Of a DNA stretch of 64,000 nt, positions 8,539 through 17,572 are shown piece by piece. The stretch's first letter is position 1; each line of letters begins with the position of its first letter. A program made the position numbers and the translations under genes. The DNA is from Prado023 sp963700475 (lineage in GTDB: Bacteria > Actinomycetota > Actinomycetes > S36-B12 > CAIYMF01): positions 310,001 to 374,000 of the forward strand of contig CAVOXR010000005.1 in the NCBI GenBank assembly GCA_963700475.1, given 5' to 3'. The notes beneath the pieces were generated by a model, which saw only the letters and a program-made list of their open reading frames with translations, had not been told where the DNA came from and ran no database searches.

Positions 8539-9219
8539 ATGGGCAAGACCGTGATGATCGTCGAGGACGACGAGGAGATCCGCCTGGTGCTGCGCTATGC
8601 CCTGGAGGACGAGGGGTACCGCGTCCTCGAGGCGGCGAACGGCGAGCAGGCATTGGTGCTCGGCCAGGACGAGGACCCGGACGTGCTGCTGGTCGACCTG
8701 CGGCTGCCGGGGATCCATGGGCTGGATGTCGTGCGCAGCGTGCGGGCCACGAGCCGCGTGCCGATCATCATCGTCACCGCGCAGGCCGACAGCCACGACG
8801 TCGTCTCGGGCCTGGAGGCAGGCGCCGACGACTACGTCACCAAGCCGTTCATCACCAAGGAGCTTCTGGCGCGGATCCGGGCGCAGATCCGTCGGGCGAA
8901 CGATGTCGAGGTCGACCACGGCCTGCTCGAGTGCGGCGAGGTCCGGCTGCGTCCGGACACTGCCGAGGTCCAGGTCGGCGATCGGATCGTCCCGCTCAGC
9001 CCTACGGAGTACAAGCTGCTCGCCGAGCTGATCGGCGCCCGCGAGCGGGTGGTCAGCCGCGATGACCTGCTGCGCAACGTCTGGGGCTACCGCAACCCCG
9101 GTGACGGCCGGGTCGTGGACAACCTCGTCTACCGGTTGCGCGCGAAGATGGAGACCGACCCCGCCGAGCCGGTGCACCTCATGACGGTCCGCGGCTTCGG
9201 CTACCGGCTCAAGGCCTGA
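8539..9219 (+). CDS. OmpR/PhoB-family response regulator (MtrA-like position)
   Basis: About 226 residues. Receiver domain: acidic pair in VEDDEE, phospho-acceptor Asp in LLVDLRLPG, Thr in IIVTA and Lys in TKPF. The C-terminal winged helix (RVVSRDDLLRNVWGY, VDNLVYRLRAKME, LMTVRGFGYRLKA) binds DNA. The ATG at 8539 is chosen over an in-frame TTG at 8527. The kinase follows after 3 bp and a GerMN lipoprotein follows the kinase, the same order as mtrA-mtrB-lpqB of actinobacteria, which links cell division and envelope homeostasis. Orthology is not proven; another OmpR-type pair could have this order. Confidence 0.88.
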   Translation: MGKTVMIVEDDEEIRLVLRYALEDEGYRVLEAANGEQALVLGQDEDPDVLLVDLRLPGIHGLDVVRSVRATSRVPIIIVTAQADSHDVVSGLEAGADDYVTKPFITKELLARIRAQIRRANDVEVDHGLLECGEVRLRPDTAEVQVGDRIVPLSPTEYKLLAELIGARERVVSRDDLLRNVWGYRNPGDGRVVDNLVYRLRAKMETDPAEPVHLMTVRGFGYRLKA

Positions 9220-9222
9220 GCC

Positions 9223-10562
9223 GTGCGCTTCGGCCTGCGGACCCGGGTTGCGCTGGTCTTCGGCGTGCTCTCGATGGTGGTTGCGGTCCTCGTGGCCAGC
9301 GGCATCTACCTGGTGAGTCGCACCTACCTGACCAACCAGCGCCAGTCCGCAGGCCTCACCCGCGCCCTGCTCGACAGTCGCTCAGTCGATGCTGCGATCG
9401 CCGGCGGGACCCAACCAGGCGAGGTGCTCAGCCAACTGCCCGTCGTGGGTGCATCGCAGGCCCTGATGCGCGTGGGCTCGGTGTGGTACTCGCGAGGCAG
9501 CACGGTGGCGCCGTCGGACATCCCGGTGTCGCTGATCGACCTCACGCTCACCGAGGGCGGCGCCCAGCAGACGTTCGTCATCGGCGACCAGTACTACTAC
9601 GCCGTCGCTGTGTACACGCGATCCGGGCTGTATGTCGAGCTGTTCCCCCTCAGCGATCTGCTCGAGACGTTGCGCAACGGCGCCCTCCTCCTGACCCTCC
9701 TGGCACTGGGGGCCTTCGTGGTGGGTGGAGCGATCGGACGCTACGTCGGCGGGCTGCTGATGCGTCCCCTTCGGCGGATGGGCGAAGGTGCACGTCGCCT
9801 GGCGGACGGCGACCTCACCGTCCGCCTTCCCGATACGGGCGACCCGGACCTCGACCCGATCTCCGACTCGTTCAACGACATGGCCGTGGCCGTCGCTTCC
9901 CGGATCGAGCGCGAGCGGCGGTTCGTGGCCAACGTCAGCCACGAGCTGCGCTCGCCGCTGACGACTGTGGTGGCCACCGCGGAACTCCTCGAGGAGCACC
10001 ATGAGACGTTCCCGCCGCGTGAGGCCCGCTGGTCACCAGCCTTGCGACCCAGTCCCGGCGCCTCACGCGCATCCTGCTCGACCTCCTGGAGATCTCGAGC
10101 GTGACCGCGCGCGCGCCGGTGCAGCGGGATGCCACGGACATCGCCTTGCTGATCGAGGGGGTCCTGAGTGGTCGCAACCTCGAGAGTGACCTGCTGCACG
10201 GTGATCGTCCGGTTGTCGTCACGGACGCGCGCCGCGTGGAGCGCGTGATGGCGAACCTGATCGACAACGCCACTCGCCACGCTGACGGGGTGCGCCAGAT
10301 CCTGATGGTGGCCGGTGACGGCCGGGTGCGCATCCACGTCGACGACGCCGGACCCGGGGTGGATCCCGATGAGGTCGAGCGACTGTTCGAGCCGTTCGCC
10401 CGAGGGGCTGGCGTGGCTGAACGCCGGGTTGAGGGTGCCGGCCTGGGCCTGGCCATCGTCCGTGAGCAGTCGGAGGCGATCGGTGGGCGCGTCACGGTGG
10501 GTGCCTCGCCGTTCGGTGGTGCCCGGTTCACTTTGGACCTGCCGGCAGAGGTGACACCATGA
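9223..10562 (+). CDS. Sensor histidine kinase (MtrB-like position), one frameshift
   Basis: Partner kinase of the preceding regulator. A TM helix (VALVFGVLSMVVAVLVASGIYLV), an extracytoplasmic domain of about 120 residues, a second TM (LLTLLALGAFVVGGAIGRYVG), a HAMP linker, the H-box VSHELRSPLTTV and the ATPase domain with NLIDNATRHAD (N), DDAGPGV (G1) and GAGLGLAIV (G2). Around 10015-10023 the frame changes by one missing base: the first frame runs out at 10104, while the continuation GPLVTSLATQSRRLTRILLD is read in the next frame before the annotated overlap. All catalytic boxes survive, so a sequencing deletion is more likely than a null allele. Start GTG at 9223. The lipoprotein gene overlaps its stop (ATGA). 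Confidence 0.85.
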
Positions 10563-11140
10563 ACCGGCTGCGCATGGTGGTGGCTGCCGTCGCCGTTGGC
10601 CTGGTCGTCGCCACCTCCGGCTGTGGCGTCTCAGTCCAGGAGGACGCTCAGTCCCTGCCGAGCGGCGCACTTCCCAATGTGGTGCCGAGCCCCAAGCCGA
10701 GCCCAACGGCCCAGGAGGACACGATCTTCTTCGTGTCCGGCCGTGGCCTCGAGGGGGTCACCGAGCCGGTCAGCGACCACTCTGCACAGGGGGTGATGGA
10801 GGCGCTGGCCGCGGGCCCGCCGATCGAGCGCCAGGCGGATCTGCGAACCCTGCTCATCGACCCCTTGACGGGGGCACCGGTGCTGACCGTCGTCTCGCAG
10901 ACGCCATCCGGGCGGGTGGTCCTGGCCCGGACGGACGCCTTCACGCTCCTTCCGGCCAATGACCAGGTACTCCTGGTTGGCCAGGTCGTGACCAGCTTGG
11001 CCGAGATCGGGCTCACCAGCGTGATCATCACCGACCAAGCGGGGCTGCCGATCCCGCTGGTGCTGCCCGATGGTCGAGTGCTCGAGGGCCCTGCCACGGC
11101 CGATGACTACGACGTCCTGGTCGTCGACCCCGACAGGTGA
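10559..11140 (+). CDS. GerMN-domain lipoprotein (LpqB-like N-terminal half)
   Basis: About 193 residues. A signal peptide (MVVAAVAVGLVVATSGCG) ends in a lipobox-like TSGC, so it is probably lipidated and exported. After a Pro/Ser linker comes a GerMN domain: GVMEALAAGPP, LRTLLIDP, then the repeated beta-alpha unit with QVLLVGQVVTSLAEI and VIITDQAGLPIPLVLPDG. LpqB of mycobacteria combines such a domain with a beta-propeller and modulates MtrB; here only the GerMN half is present. The ATG overlaps the kinase stop by 4 bp, which supports translational coupling and a role in sensing by that kinase. Confidence 0.8.
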   Translation: MNRLRMVVAAVAVGLVVATSGCGVSVQEDAQSLPSGALPNVVPSPKPSPTAQEDTIFFVSGRGLEGVTEPVSDHSAQGVMEALAAGPPIERQADLRTLLIDPLTGAPVLTVVSQTPSGRVVLARTDAFTLLPANDQVLLVGQVVTSLAEIGLTSVIITDQAGLPIPLVLPDGRVLEGPATADDYDVLVVDPDR

Positions 11141-11158
11141 TCGCACCCGCCGGTCGCG

Positions 11159-12513
11159 TCAGCGCTGCGTGATCCGCATCAGTGCCGGGCGGTCGGGGCG
11201 GATCGTCACCAGGGGGAGCGCCCGGACGGGAGCACCCGAGGGGGCCAACCGCACGGCGCGGCAGATCATGGCCAACGACAGGACCGCCTCGGCATAGGCG
11301 AAGTCCCGGCCGATGCACATCCGGGGGCCAGCACCGAAGGGGATGTACGCGGTGCGCAGTGCCGGGCTGGGCCCCTCGGCGTCGACGAGGAAACGATCCG
11401 GCCGGAAGGCCTCGGGGTCGTCCCACACGGCGGGGTGGCGGTGCACGATCCACGGGCTGAGGATCACCAGCGACCCGGCTGGGACATGGGAGCCGCCCAG
11501 CTCCATGTCGGCGGTGGTGCTGCGGGTGATCAGCCAGGCAGGCGGGTTCAGGCGCATCGCCTCGTCGACAACCGCCCGAGCAACCCGGAGTCGGGCGAGC
11601 ACTCCCATGTCGATGCTCGCCGCCCCACCGGTCCCGGGGTCACCGAGGACCTCATCGGCCTCCTGCGCCACCCTGTCAGCGACGTCGGGATGCGTGCCCA
11701 GGAGTACCAGCGCCCAGGTCAGTGCGGAGGCCACGGTCTCGTGCCCGGCGACCAGGAAGGTCACGATCTCATCGCGCACCGCCTCGCGGTCCAGGCTCGA
11801 GGCCTGAAGCAGGTCGAGCATGTCGGGCGGGTCGCTGGGTCCCTGCGCGGCGCGCTGGGCGAGGATCGCCTCGACCGCAGCGTCGAGCTCGGCGAGCGAT
11901 CGAGCCATCCGCCGGTTGCCGGGCGTGGGAATCCAGCTCGGTGCGCGCAGCGGCATGCTGGCCATCGAGACGACCTCACCCAGCGCCGTCAGGGTGGCCT
12001 CGGCCAGGCGGTCGGCCACCGGGCCGAGCTCGTGGCCGAACAGCGAGTCGCCGACGACTTCGAGGGCCAGGGTCATCACCTCGGCGTCGATGTCCACGAC
12101 TCCGCCGTCACCGCGCTCGCGCAGCCGGGCGACGAGCCCCGAGGCTGCCCGCGCGGTGTGTGCGGCAACGCCCGGCAGCGTGTCCGGATGGAACGCCGGT
12201 TGCAGGATGCGGCGGTGCTCGCGCCAGACGGGGTTGTCGCTCGTCAGCAGGCCCTGTCCGGTCACCCGCGAGAGGGCGCGGTACTGGATCGTGTCCTTGG
12301 TGACGTCGCGGGAGCGGCCCACCAGCACCATCCGGACATCGTCGGGGTGGCTGACCATGTAGGTCGGGGGAGAGGGGATGGGGAACTGCACGACGTCGCC
12401 GTGCGTGCGCCACTGCTCGGCCAGGAACGCAAGGGGGTCATCGCCGATGCGCCGCATGGCGCGCAACATGTCCCCGCCAGTCGGTCCCGGGGCAGTTGCC
12501 GGGGTCCGACCAT
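11159..12513 (-). CDS. Cytochrome P450, one frameshift near the N-terminus
   Basis: Haem mono-oxygenase of about 450 residues. Diagnostic motifs: I-helix FLVAGHETVASAL, ExxR in DEAMRL, and the haem-ligand loop FGAGPRMCIG. The clean frame starts at an ATG at 12469 (MLRAMRRIGDD), but the canonical proline-rich PGPTGGD is encoded just upstream in frame without a start. An ATG at 12513 opens the neighbouring frame; adding one base to the GGGG run at 12489-12492 joins the two as MVGPRQLPPGPTGGDML. I therefore place the start at 12513. A CBS-domain gene ends 23 bp upstream on the same strand. No ferredoxin or reductase partner is visible, and the substrate is unknown. Confidence 0.85.
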
Positions 12514-12536
12514 GCCGGCGTGGGCCTTCGGTCAGG

Positions 12537-13001
12537 TCAGCGTCCCGTCTGGACGTAGTCGACGAGAGCGGAGCGCTCCCACTCGAGGTGCGAGATTCGG
12601 GCAGCCACGATGTCGCCGATGCTCACGATGCCGACCAGCTCGTCCTCGGAGATGACCGGGATGTGCCGGATCCGCCCGGCGGTCATGGTGGTCATCACCT
12701 CGTCGATCGAGGTCTCCGGGGTGCAGGTGGTGACCTCGCTGGTCATGATCTCGGCCACCTTGACCCGGTCCAGGTGGACCAGGCGGGACTCACGGAACGA
12801 CGGCAGGCCGCCGTCGCTGCGCAGTGCCCGGACGATGTCACGCTCGGACACGATCCCGTCGATGTGTGCGCCGTCGGCGGAGACGATCATCGCACCGATC
12901 CGATGCTCAGCCAGGGCATCCACGAGTTCGGTCAGCGTTGCGTCCGGGGAGATCGTGGCAACAGTCGAGCCCTTCGCCCTCAGCACGTTCTTGATGGTCA
13001 T
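12537..13001 (-). CDS. CBS-domain pair protein
   Basis: 154 residues made almost entirely of two CBS domains: first VATISPDATLTELVDALAEH with GIVSERDIVRAL, second TCTPETSIDEVMTTMTAGR with GIVSIGDIVAARI. Such stand-alone Bateman modules bind adenine nucleotides and regulate partner proteins. The ATG at 13001 has a strong AGGAGG seven nt upstream. It is followed after 23 bp by the P450 gene, so the two are probably co-transcribed; whether they interact is unknown. Confidence 0.88.
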   Translation of the reverse strand: MTIKNVLRAKGSTVATISPDATLTELVDALAEHRIGAMIVSADGAHIDGIVSERDIVRALRSDGGLPSFRESRLVHLDRVKVAEIMTSEVTTCTPETSIDEVMTTMTAGRIRHIPVISEDELVGIVSIGDIVAARISHLEWERSALVDYVQTGR

Positions 13002-13162
13002 CGGTACCTCCTGTGGCGGTCCGTCCTCCTGATGGGGCAACCGTAGTGGACGGGCCTGCCACGTGAGAAGGAGGCCGTGGCGCCCTGCGGGTCGCAGTCC
13101 CGTCTCGGCCCCGACGACGGTGGGCCGGGCCCGGCCGCGTGCCGTCGAACTCCCAGCGACCC

Positions 13163-13168
13163 TAGGCT
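13163..13168 (+). promoter_or_regulatory. -10 hexamer for leaderless gene at 13175
   Basis: TAGGCT sits 6 nt before the ATG at 13175, with no ribosome-binding site between them. Confidence 0.45.
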
Positions 13169-13174
13169 GAGCCG

Positions 13175-14062
13175 ATGCGCGCGCCGATCCCAGCGGCCGA
13201 GGTGGACGTCGATGCCCACCTCGTGCGCCGGCTGCTGCGCGACCAGCACCCGGACCTCGCCGATCGACGCCTGAGGCGGATCGGCACCGGCTTTGACAAC
13301 GTGGTGTACCGGCTCGGCTCGGACCTGACAGTTCGGGTCCCTCGGCGTGAGCTCGGGGCGCGCCTGCTCGGAACGGAGCTCCGGTGGGTGCCCGAACTCG
13401 CTCCGGGCCTTCCCCTGCCGGTGCCCACCCCGGTGCGCGCCGGCGATCCCACGGAGTTCTACCCATGGCCGTGGGCCGTGTGCGTCCACGTCCCGGGGCG
13501 CCCTCCCGGCGCCACCGCCTTCACCGGAGTTGCCGGGATGCGTGCGGCGCTGGCCCTGGCCGCATTCCTGGGCGCCCTGCACGTTCCCGCCCCCTCCGAC
13601 GCACCGCGCAGTCCCTTCCGGGGAGTGCCGCTCGCCCTGCGCAACGATTCCGTGGCCCGGGCGCTCGCAAGTGCTCCGGCCGCACAGCGATCCCGGATCG
13701 AGAGGGGCTGGGAGGAGGCCCTGCGAGTTCCCCTCCACGAGGGCCCCGACCTGTGGCTGCACGGGGACCTGCACGGCCTGAACGTCCTGGCCGTGCGTGG
13801 ACGCATCAGCGGGATCCTGGACTTCGGTGACCTGTGCGCGGGAGACCCGGCGACCGACCTGGCGTGCGGATGGCTGCTGCTTGACCAGCAGGGTCGCCAG
13901 CGGATGCGCGAGGTATTGGCTGTGGGTGATGCGGCGTGGGCGCGGGCGCGCGGATGGGCGCTGTTCTTCGGCCTGATGTTCCTGGCGCACAGCGCGGACT
14001 CACCACTCAATGCGGCGATCGGTCGCCGCACGCTGAGCCAGGTGCTCGACCAGGGGCCCTGA
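13175..14062 (+). CDS. Aminoglycoside phosphotransferase-family kinase
   Basis: About 295 residues with the APH/choline-kinase fold. A glycine-poor nucleotide loop (GTGFDNVVYRLG) is followed by the lysine-equivalent region TVRVPRRE, the Brenner motif HGDLHGLNVL (catalytic Asp, Asn) and DFG in ILDFGDLCAGDPATDLA. Overall layout resembles the macrolide 2'-phosphotransferase-like subgroup. This family includes many housekeeping small-molecule kinases, so antibiotic resistance should not be assumed. It lies alone between divergent and unrelated genes. Confidence 0.8.
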   Translation: MRAPIPAAEVDVDAHLVRRLLRDQHPDLADRRLRRIGTGFDNVVYRLGSDLTVRVPRRELGARLLGTELRWVPELAPGLPLPVPTPVRAGDPTEFYPWPWAVCVHVPGRPPGATAFTGVAGMRAALALAAFLGALHVPAPSDAPRSPFRGVPLALRNDSVARALASAPAAQRSRIERGWEEALRVPLHEGPDLWLHGDLHGLNVLAVRGRISGILDFGDLCAGDPATDLACGWLLLDQQGRQRMREVLAVGDAAWARARGWALFFGLMFLAHSADSPLNAAIGRRTLSQVLDQGP

Positions 14063-14155
14063 GGGCGAGTGGTCACGACACGAGATCGGCGTTTCGAATG
14101 CCACCATACGGCTGATTGGGTGCCCGTTCGGCTAGGCTAACGGCCCCAATCCGGG

Positions 14156-14161
14156 CATACT
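14156..14161 (+). promoter_or_regulatory. -10-like hexamer for near-leaderless gene at 14169
   Basis: CATACT lies 7 nt before the GTG at 14169; no Shine-Dalgarno is present. Confidence 0.35.
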
Positions 14162-14168
14162 GGCATGC

Positions 14169-15155
14169 GTGGGGGACGAGGACTACGAGGTTGAGCGCGG
14201 CCTGCGAAGGGGCCGGCGCAGTTTCGTCGTGGGCACCCTCCTGCTGGTGGCGGCCCTCGTGGCCGGCGGCGCGTGGGTGAACGCCCAGGCCCCTGCCGCG
14301 GTCGCCCTCGAGCCGGTGTCGGCAGAGTCCGCACTCGCCATCAACGAGCGCAGCGCGGACGCCGAGGCGGTCACCGACCGGTTGGCGCGAGCCGCGGGGC
14401 GGTCGATGGAGTCGCTGGCTGCCCAGCTGCCCGGGCCGGTGGAGAACCCGCTGGAGTCGGAGGCTCCCACGGTCGCCGGGGCCGAGGCGGCCAACGGCGA
14501 GTACGCCGACACCCTGGCGGCCCTCGACGAGGCCGAGAAGGCAGCGGCCGACCAGCTCTCCGTGACCGAGGACGAGTTGGCCCAGGCCGAGAAGGATCGA
14601 GCCAAGGCGGCCAAGGACCTCGCCAAGGAGGAGGCTGCGGCGGCCAAGGCCATTGACGCGGCGATCTCCTCGGCCATCTCGGCGGCGCGTGCCCAAGCCG
14701 CGTACACGGTTCCTCTCGGTGGTGACTACGGCGGAGCAGTGCCGCGGGGCGGCTCGACCAGCACAGCCGAGGTGCTCGACCTGGTCCGTGCCAACTTCCC
14801 GGCCGATCAGGTCGGCAATGCGATGGCGGTGTCGCGGTGCGAGTCCGGCCACGGCAACAGGGTCAGCAAGCCCAACACCAACGGCTCCCGGGATTTCGGG
14901 GTCTTCCAGATCAATGACGGCGGGACGCTTCAGGCTTCCCTTCGCGCCATTGGCGTGGGCTTCTCCGACATCACCGAGGCCCGGAAGAAGGCGCTGGATC
15001 CGGCCATCAACGTCCGGTTGGCCCGTGCGATCTGGGATTCGCGGGGCTGGCAGCCGTGGACCTGCGCGGCCAAGCTCAAGATCGTGTCCGGGCTCTACAA
15101 GAAGACCCCGGGCCCCATGGACGGCCAATTCGACACCTACGGCCGGGCGGCGTAG
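14169..15155 (+). CDS. Membrane-anchored lysozyme-fold / SLT-like protein
   Basis: About 328 residues. Basic cytoplasmic start, one TM helix (FVVGTLLLVAALVAGGAWV), then an Ala/Glu/Lys-rich helical stretch of about 130 residues with coiled-coil character (EDELAQAEKDRAKAAKDLAKEE, ending near residue 170). The C-terminal ~130 residues form a lysozyme-like domain: VSRCESGHG carries the candidate catalytic Glu, DFGVFQIND is the usual substrate-groove strand, and AIWDSRGWQPWTC closes the fold. It likely acts on peptidoglycan outside the membrane, possibly at a fixed distance set by the coiled coil. Monocistronic. Confidence 0.82.
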   Translation: MGDEDYEVERGLRRGRRSFVVGTLLLVAALVAGGAWVNAQAPAAVALEPVSAESALAINERSADAEAVTDRLARAAGRSMESLAAQLPGPVENPLESEAPTVAGAEAANGEYADTLAALDEAEKAAADQLSVTEDELAQAEKDRAKAAKDLAKEEAAAAKAIDAAISSAISAARAQAAYTVPLGGDYGGAVPRGGSTSTAEVLDLVRANFPADQVGNAMAVSRCESGHGNRVSKPNTNGSRDFGVFQINDGGTLQASLRAIGVGFSDITEARKKALDPAINVRLARAIWDSRGWQPWTCAAKLKIVSGLYKKTPGPMDGQFDTYGRAA

Positions 15156-15194
15156 GCACGGCCGGATCGGTCGCGGCACCCGGCACCCGTCCGA

Positions 15195-16244
15195 TCAGGG
15201 CGGCTCGGGTTCCGTTCGGTTGCGCAGGGCGCCCGGCTCAGGCGGCCTCGTGGCCAACAGCCGGCGCAGCGACTCCAACCTCGCCGGCCCGGACTCCCCG
15301 GCACCACCGGATGCGGCGAACGCGTCGAGCGCGCAGTCCTGGGCACCCTCGGTGTGCGGACAGCCGCGCGGGCAGCTCTCCAGGGCGGGGTCGAACTCCG
15401 AGAACGCGTGCAGCACCCGATCGGGCACCACGTGGGCAAGCCCGAACGAGCGCACACCCGGGGTGTCGATGAGCCAGCCACCCTGCGCCAGCGGGATCGC
15501 GACCGCCTGGCTGGACGTGTGCCGGCCACGGCCCGTGACCTCGTTGACGACGCCGGTCAGGCGATCAGCGCTCGGGACCAGGGCGTTGACCAGAGTGGAC
15601 TTGCCCACTCCGGAGTGGCCGACGAAGCACGTGACCCGGTCGACGAGGTGGCTGGTCAGTTCGGCCAGTCCCTCGGGGTCGGTGGACCCGTCCTCGGTCA
15701 TCCCGCACACGACGGCGCGGACCTCGAGGGCCGCGTAGAGGTCCAGAAGGGGTGCCGGGTCCGCGAGATCGGACTTGGTCAGGACGAGCAGCGGCGAGAG
15801 GCCGGCGTCGTAGGCGGCCACAAGGCAACGATCGATGAGTCCCGGGCTGGGCTCCGGGTTCGCCAGGGCGGTGACGATCGCGAGTTGCTCGGCGTTGGCG
15901 ACGATCACCCGCTCGTCGGGATCCGAGTCGTCGGCCGACCTGCGCAGGACGGTGGTCCGCTCCTCGATCCGAACCACCCGCGCGAGTCGGTCGGGCCCGC
16001 CGCGCATGTCCCCGGTCAGCCACACGGCATCGCCGACCACCACGGACTTGCGGCCGAGCTCCCGGGCCTTCACGGCGAAGATCGGGGTATCGCCGTCATC
16101 AAGGATGGCTGTGAAGCGGCCACGATCCACGGCGACGATCCGACCGGGGGCTCCGGCCGAGTGTGCCGGGCGGTCCTTGCTGCGCGGTCGCGACTTCCCC
16201 TTCCCGGGGCGGATCCGGACGTCGTCCTCGTCCCACTGCCTCAC
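15195..16244 (-). CDS. rsgA: Small ribosomal subunit biogenesis GTPase RsgA
   Basis: About 349 residues. Order OB-fold, circularly permuted GTPase, zinc domain. The OB part contains GRIVAVDRGRFTAIL. GTPase motifs appear permuted: G4 LTKSDL precedes G1 GHSGVGKSTLVNAL and G3 DTPGVRSFG. The C-terminal zinc site is SCPRGCPHTEGAQDC. RsgA releases maturation factors from late 30S particles. The GTG at 16244 overlaps the aroA stop by 4 bp (GTGA) and is preferred to an ATG at 16271 lying inside aroA. The aroA-rsgA pair is a recurrent actinobacterial arrangement. Confidence 0.93.
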   Translation of the reverse strand: MRQWDEDDVRIRPGKGKSRPRSKDRPAHSAGAPGRIVAVDRGRFTAILDDGDTPIFAVKARELGRKSVVVGDAVWLTGDMRGGPDRLARVVRIEERTTVLRRSADDSDPDERVIVANAEQLAIVTALANPEPSPGLIDRCLVAAYDAGLSPLLVLTKSDLADPAPLLDLYAALEVRAVVCGMTEDGSTDPEGLAELTSHLVDRVTCFVGHSGVGKSTLVNALVPSADRLTGVVNEVTGRGRHTSSQAVAIPLAQGGWLIDTPGVRSFGLAHVVPDRVLHAFSEFDPALESCPRGCPHTEGAQDCALDAFAASGGAGESGPARLESLRRLLATRPPEPGALRNRTEPEPP

Positions 16245-17536
16245 GTGTCCGACCCGAGCATGTCCAGCCACATCGTGGTGAACCCCGGCAGGGTCTTGCG
16301 CGTCGTGTCCACGTCGACGATCCGCAGGCCGGGAACCCGCAGGCCGATCACCGCGCCGGCCATGGCCATCCGGTGATCGTCGTAGGTCTGGAAGGACCCG
16401 CCGTGCAGCGGGGCAGGGGTGATGCGCAGCGAGTTCTGCTTGGCGCGCACCCTGCCGCCCAACCGGTTGATCTCGGTGGACAGGGCGTCGAGCCGGTCGG
16501 TCTCGTGGCCGCGGAGGTGCCCGATCCCGCGCAGGCGGCTGGGGGTGCTTGCCAGCGCGGCCACAGCGGCGACGACCGGGGTCAGCTCACCCACGTCGCG
16601 GAGGTTGATGTCGATCCCGGTGATCTGCTCCGGGCCGGTGAGGACCAGTCCCTTGTTCGTGAGCTCAGTGCTGGCGCCCATCTGGGTGAGGATCTCGCGC
16701 AGGTGCGCACCAGCCTGGGTCGTCTCCGAAGGCCACGCGGGGATCGTCACGCGCCCGCCGGTGACCATCGCAGCGGCCAGGAAGGGAGCAGCGTTGGACA
16801 GGTCGGGTTCGATGGTGCGGTCGACCGCCCTGATCGGCCCGGGGCTGACGACCCAGCGCGCGTCCGCAGGGTCCTCCAAGGAGACGGTGACCTCCACGCC
16901 GGCTTCCCGCAGCATCTGCACCGTCATGTCCACATGCGGCAGCGACGGGAGGGGTTGGCCCTTGTGGCGCAGGTCCACGCCCTCATCGAACCGGGCGGCC
17001 CCCAGCAGGATGGCGCTGACGTACTGGCTGGATGCGCTGGCATCCATGGTGACGCGGCCGCCGCGGGCCCTCCCGACTCCTCGGACGGTGAAGGGCAGGC
17101 TGTTGCGTCCGTCGTCGGCGATCGTCACGCCCAGGGTCTCCAGCGCGCTGAGCATCGAGGCCATGGGCCGCATCCGGGCACGCGGGTCGCCGTCGAAGCG
17201 GATATCGCCCTTGGCCAGGCCGGCGACCACCGGCAGGAACCTCATGACCGTCCCGGCCAGCCCGCAGTCGACGTGCGCCGGGCCCTTGAGCTTCCCCGGC
17301 TCGACGCTCCACTCCTCGCTGCTGGAGGAGATCTCTGCGCCCATCGACCGGAGGCCGGCCATCATCAGCTTCGTGTCGCGGGCCTTGAGGGCTCCCGTGA
17401 TGGTGCTCGGACCGTCGGCCAGGGCTGCGAGCACGAGCGCCCGGTTGGTCTGCGACTTGCTACCGGGGATCGCGACCTTGGCGCGCACGGGCCCGTCGGC
17501 CACGGGTGCTGGCCACGGATCCTCCTCAGCAGGCAC
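16241..17536 (-). CDS. aroA: 3-phosphoshikimate 1-carboxyvinyltransferase (EPSP synthase)
   Basis: 431 residues. Sixth step of the shikimate pathway, transferring enolpyruvyl from PEP to shikimate-3-phosphate. Recognisable segments: AIPGSKSQTNRALVLAALADG at the N-terminus with the substrate-binding Lys, DCGLAGTVMRFLPVVAGLA (PEP site), VTMDASASSQYVSAILLGA, and LRGHETDRLDAL and YDDHRMAMAGAVIGL near the C-terminus. Divergent from the SRAP gene, with a 36-bp gap that must hold both starts. Confidence 0.95.
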   Translation of the reverse strand: MPAEEDPWPAPVADGPVRAKVAIPGSKSQTNRALVLAALADGPSTITGALKARDTKLMMAGLRSMGAEISSSSEEWSVEPGKLKGPAHVDCGLAGTVMRFLPVVAGLAKGDIRFDGDPRARMRPMASMLSALETLGVTIADDGRNSLPFTVRGVGRARGGRVTMDASASSQYVSAILLGAARFDEGVDLRHKGQPLPSLPHVDMTVQMLREAGVEVTVSLEDPADARWVVSPGPIRAVDRTIEPDLSNAAPFLAAAMVTGGRVTIPAWPSETTQAGAHLREILTQMGASTELTNKGLVLTGPEQITGIDINLRDVGELTPVVAAVAALASTPSRLRGIGHLRGHETDRLDALSTEINRLGGRVRAKQNSLRITPAPLHGGSFQTYDDHRMAMAGAVIGLRVPGLRIVDVDTTRKTLPGFTTMWLDMLGSDT

Positions 17537-17572
17537 GCGCGGCAGCCTACCTGACTGTGGCAGGCTGACGGT

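Noticed and set aside
13175..14062. Antibiotic-resistance call for the APH-like kinase
   Set aside because: The fold is shared by many metabolic kinases, and there is no mobile or resistance context around it.
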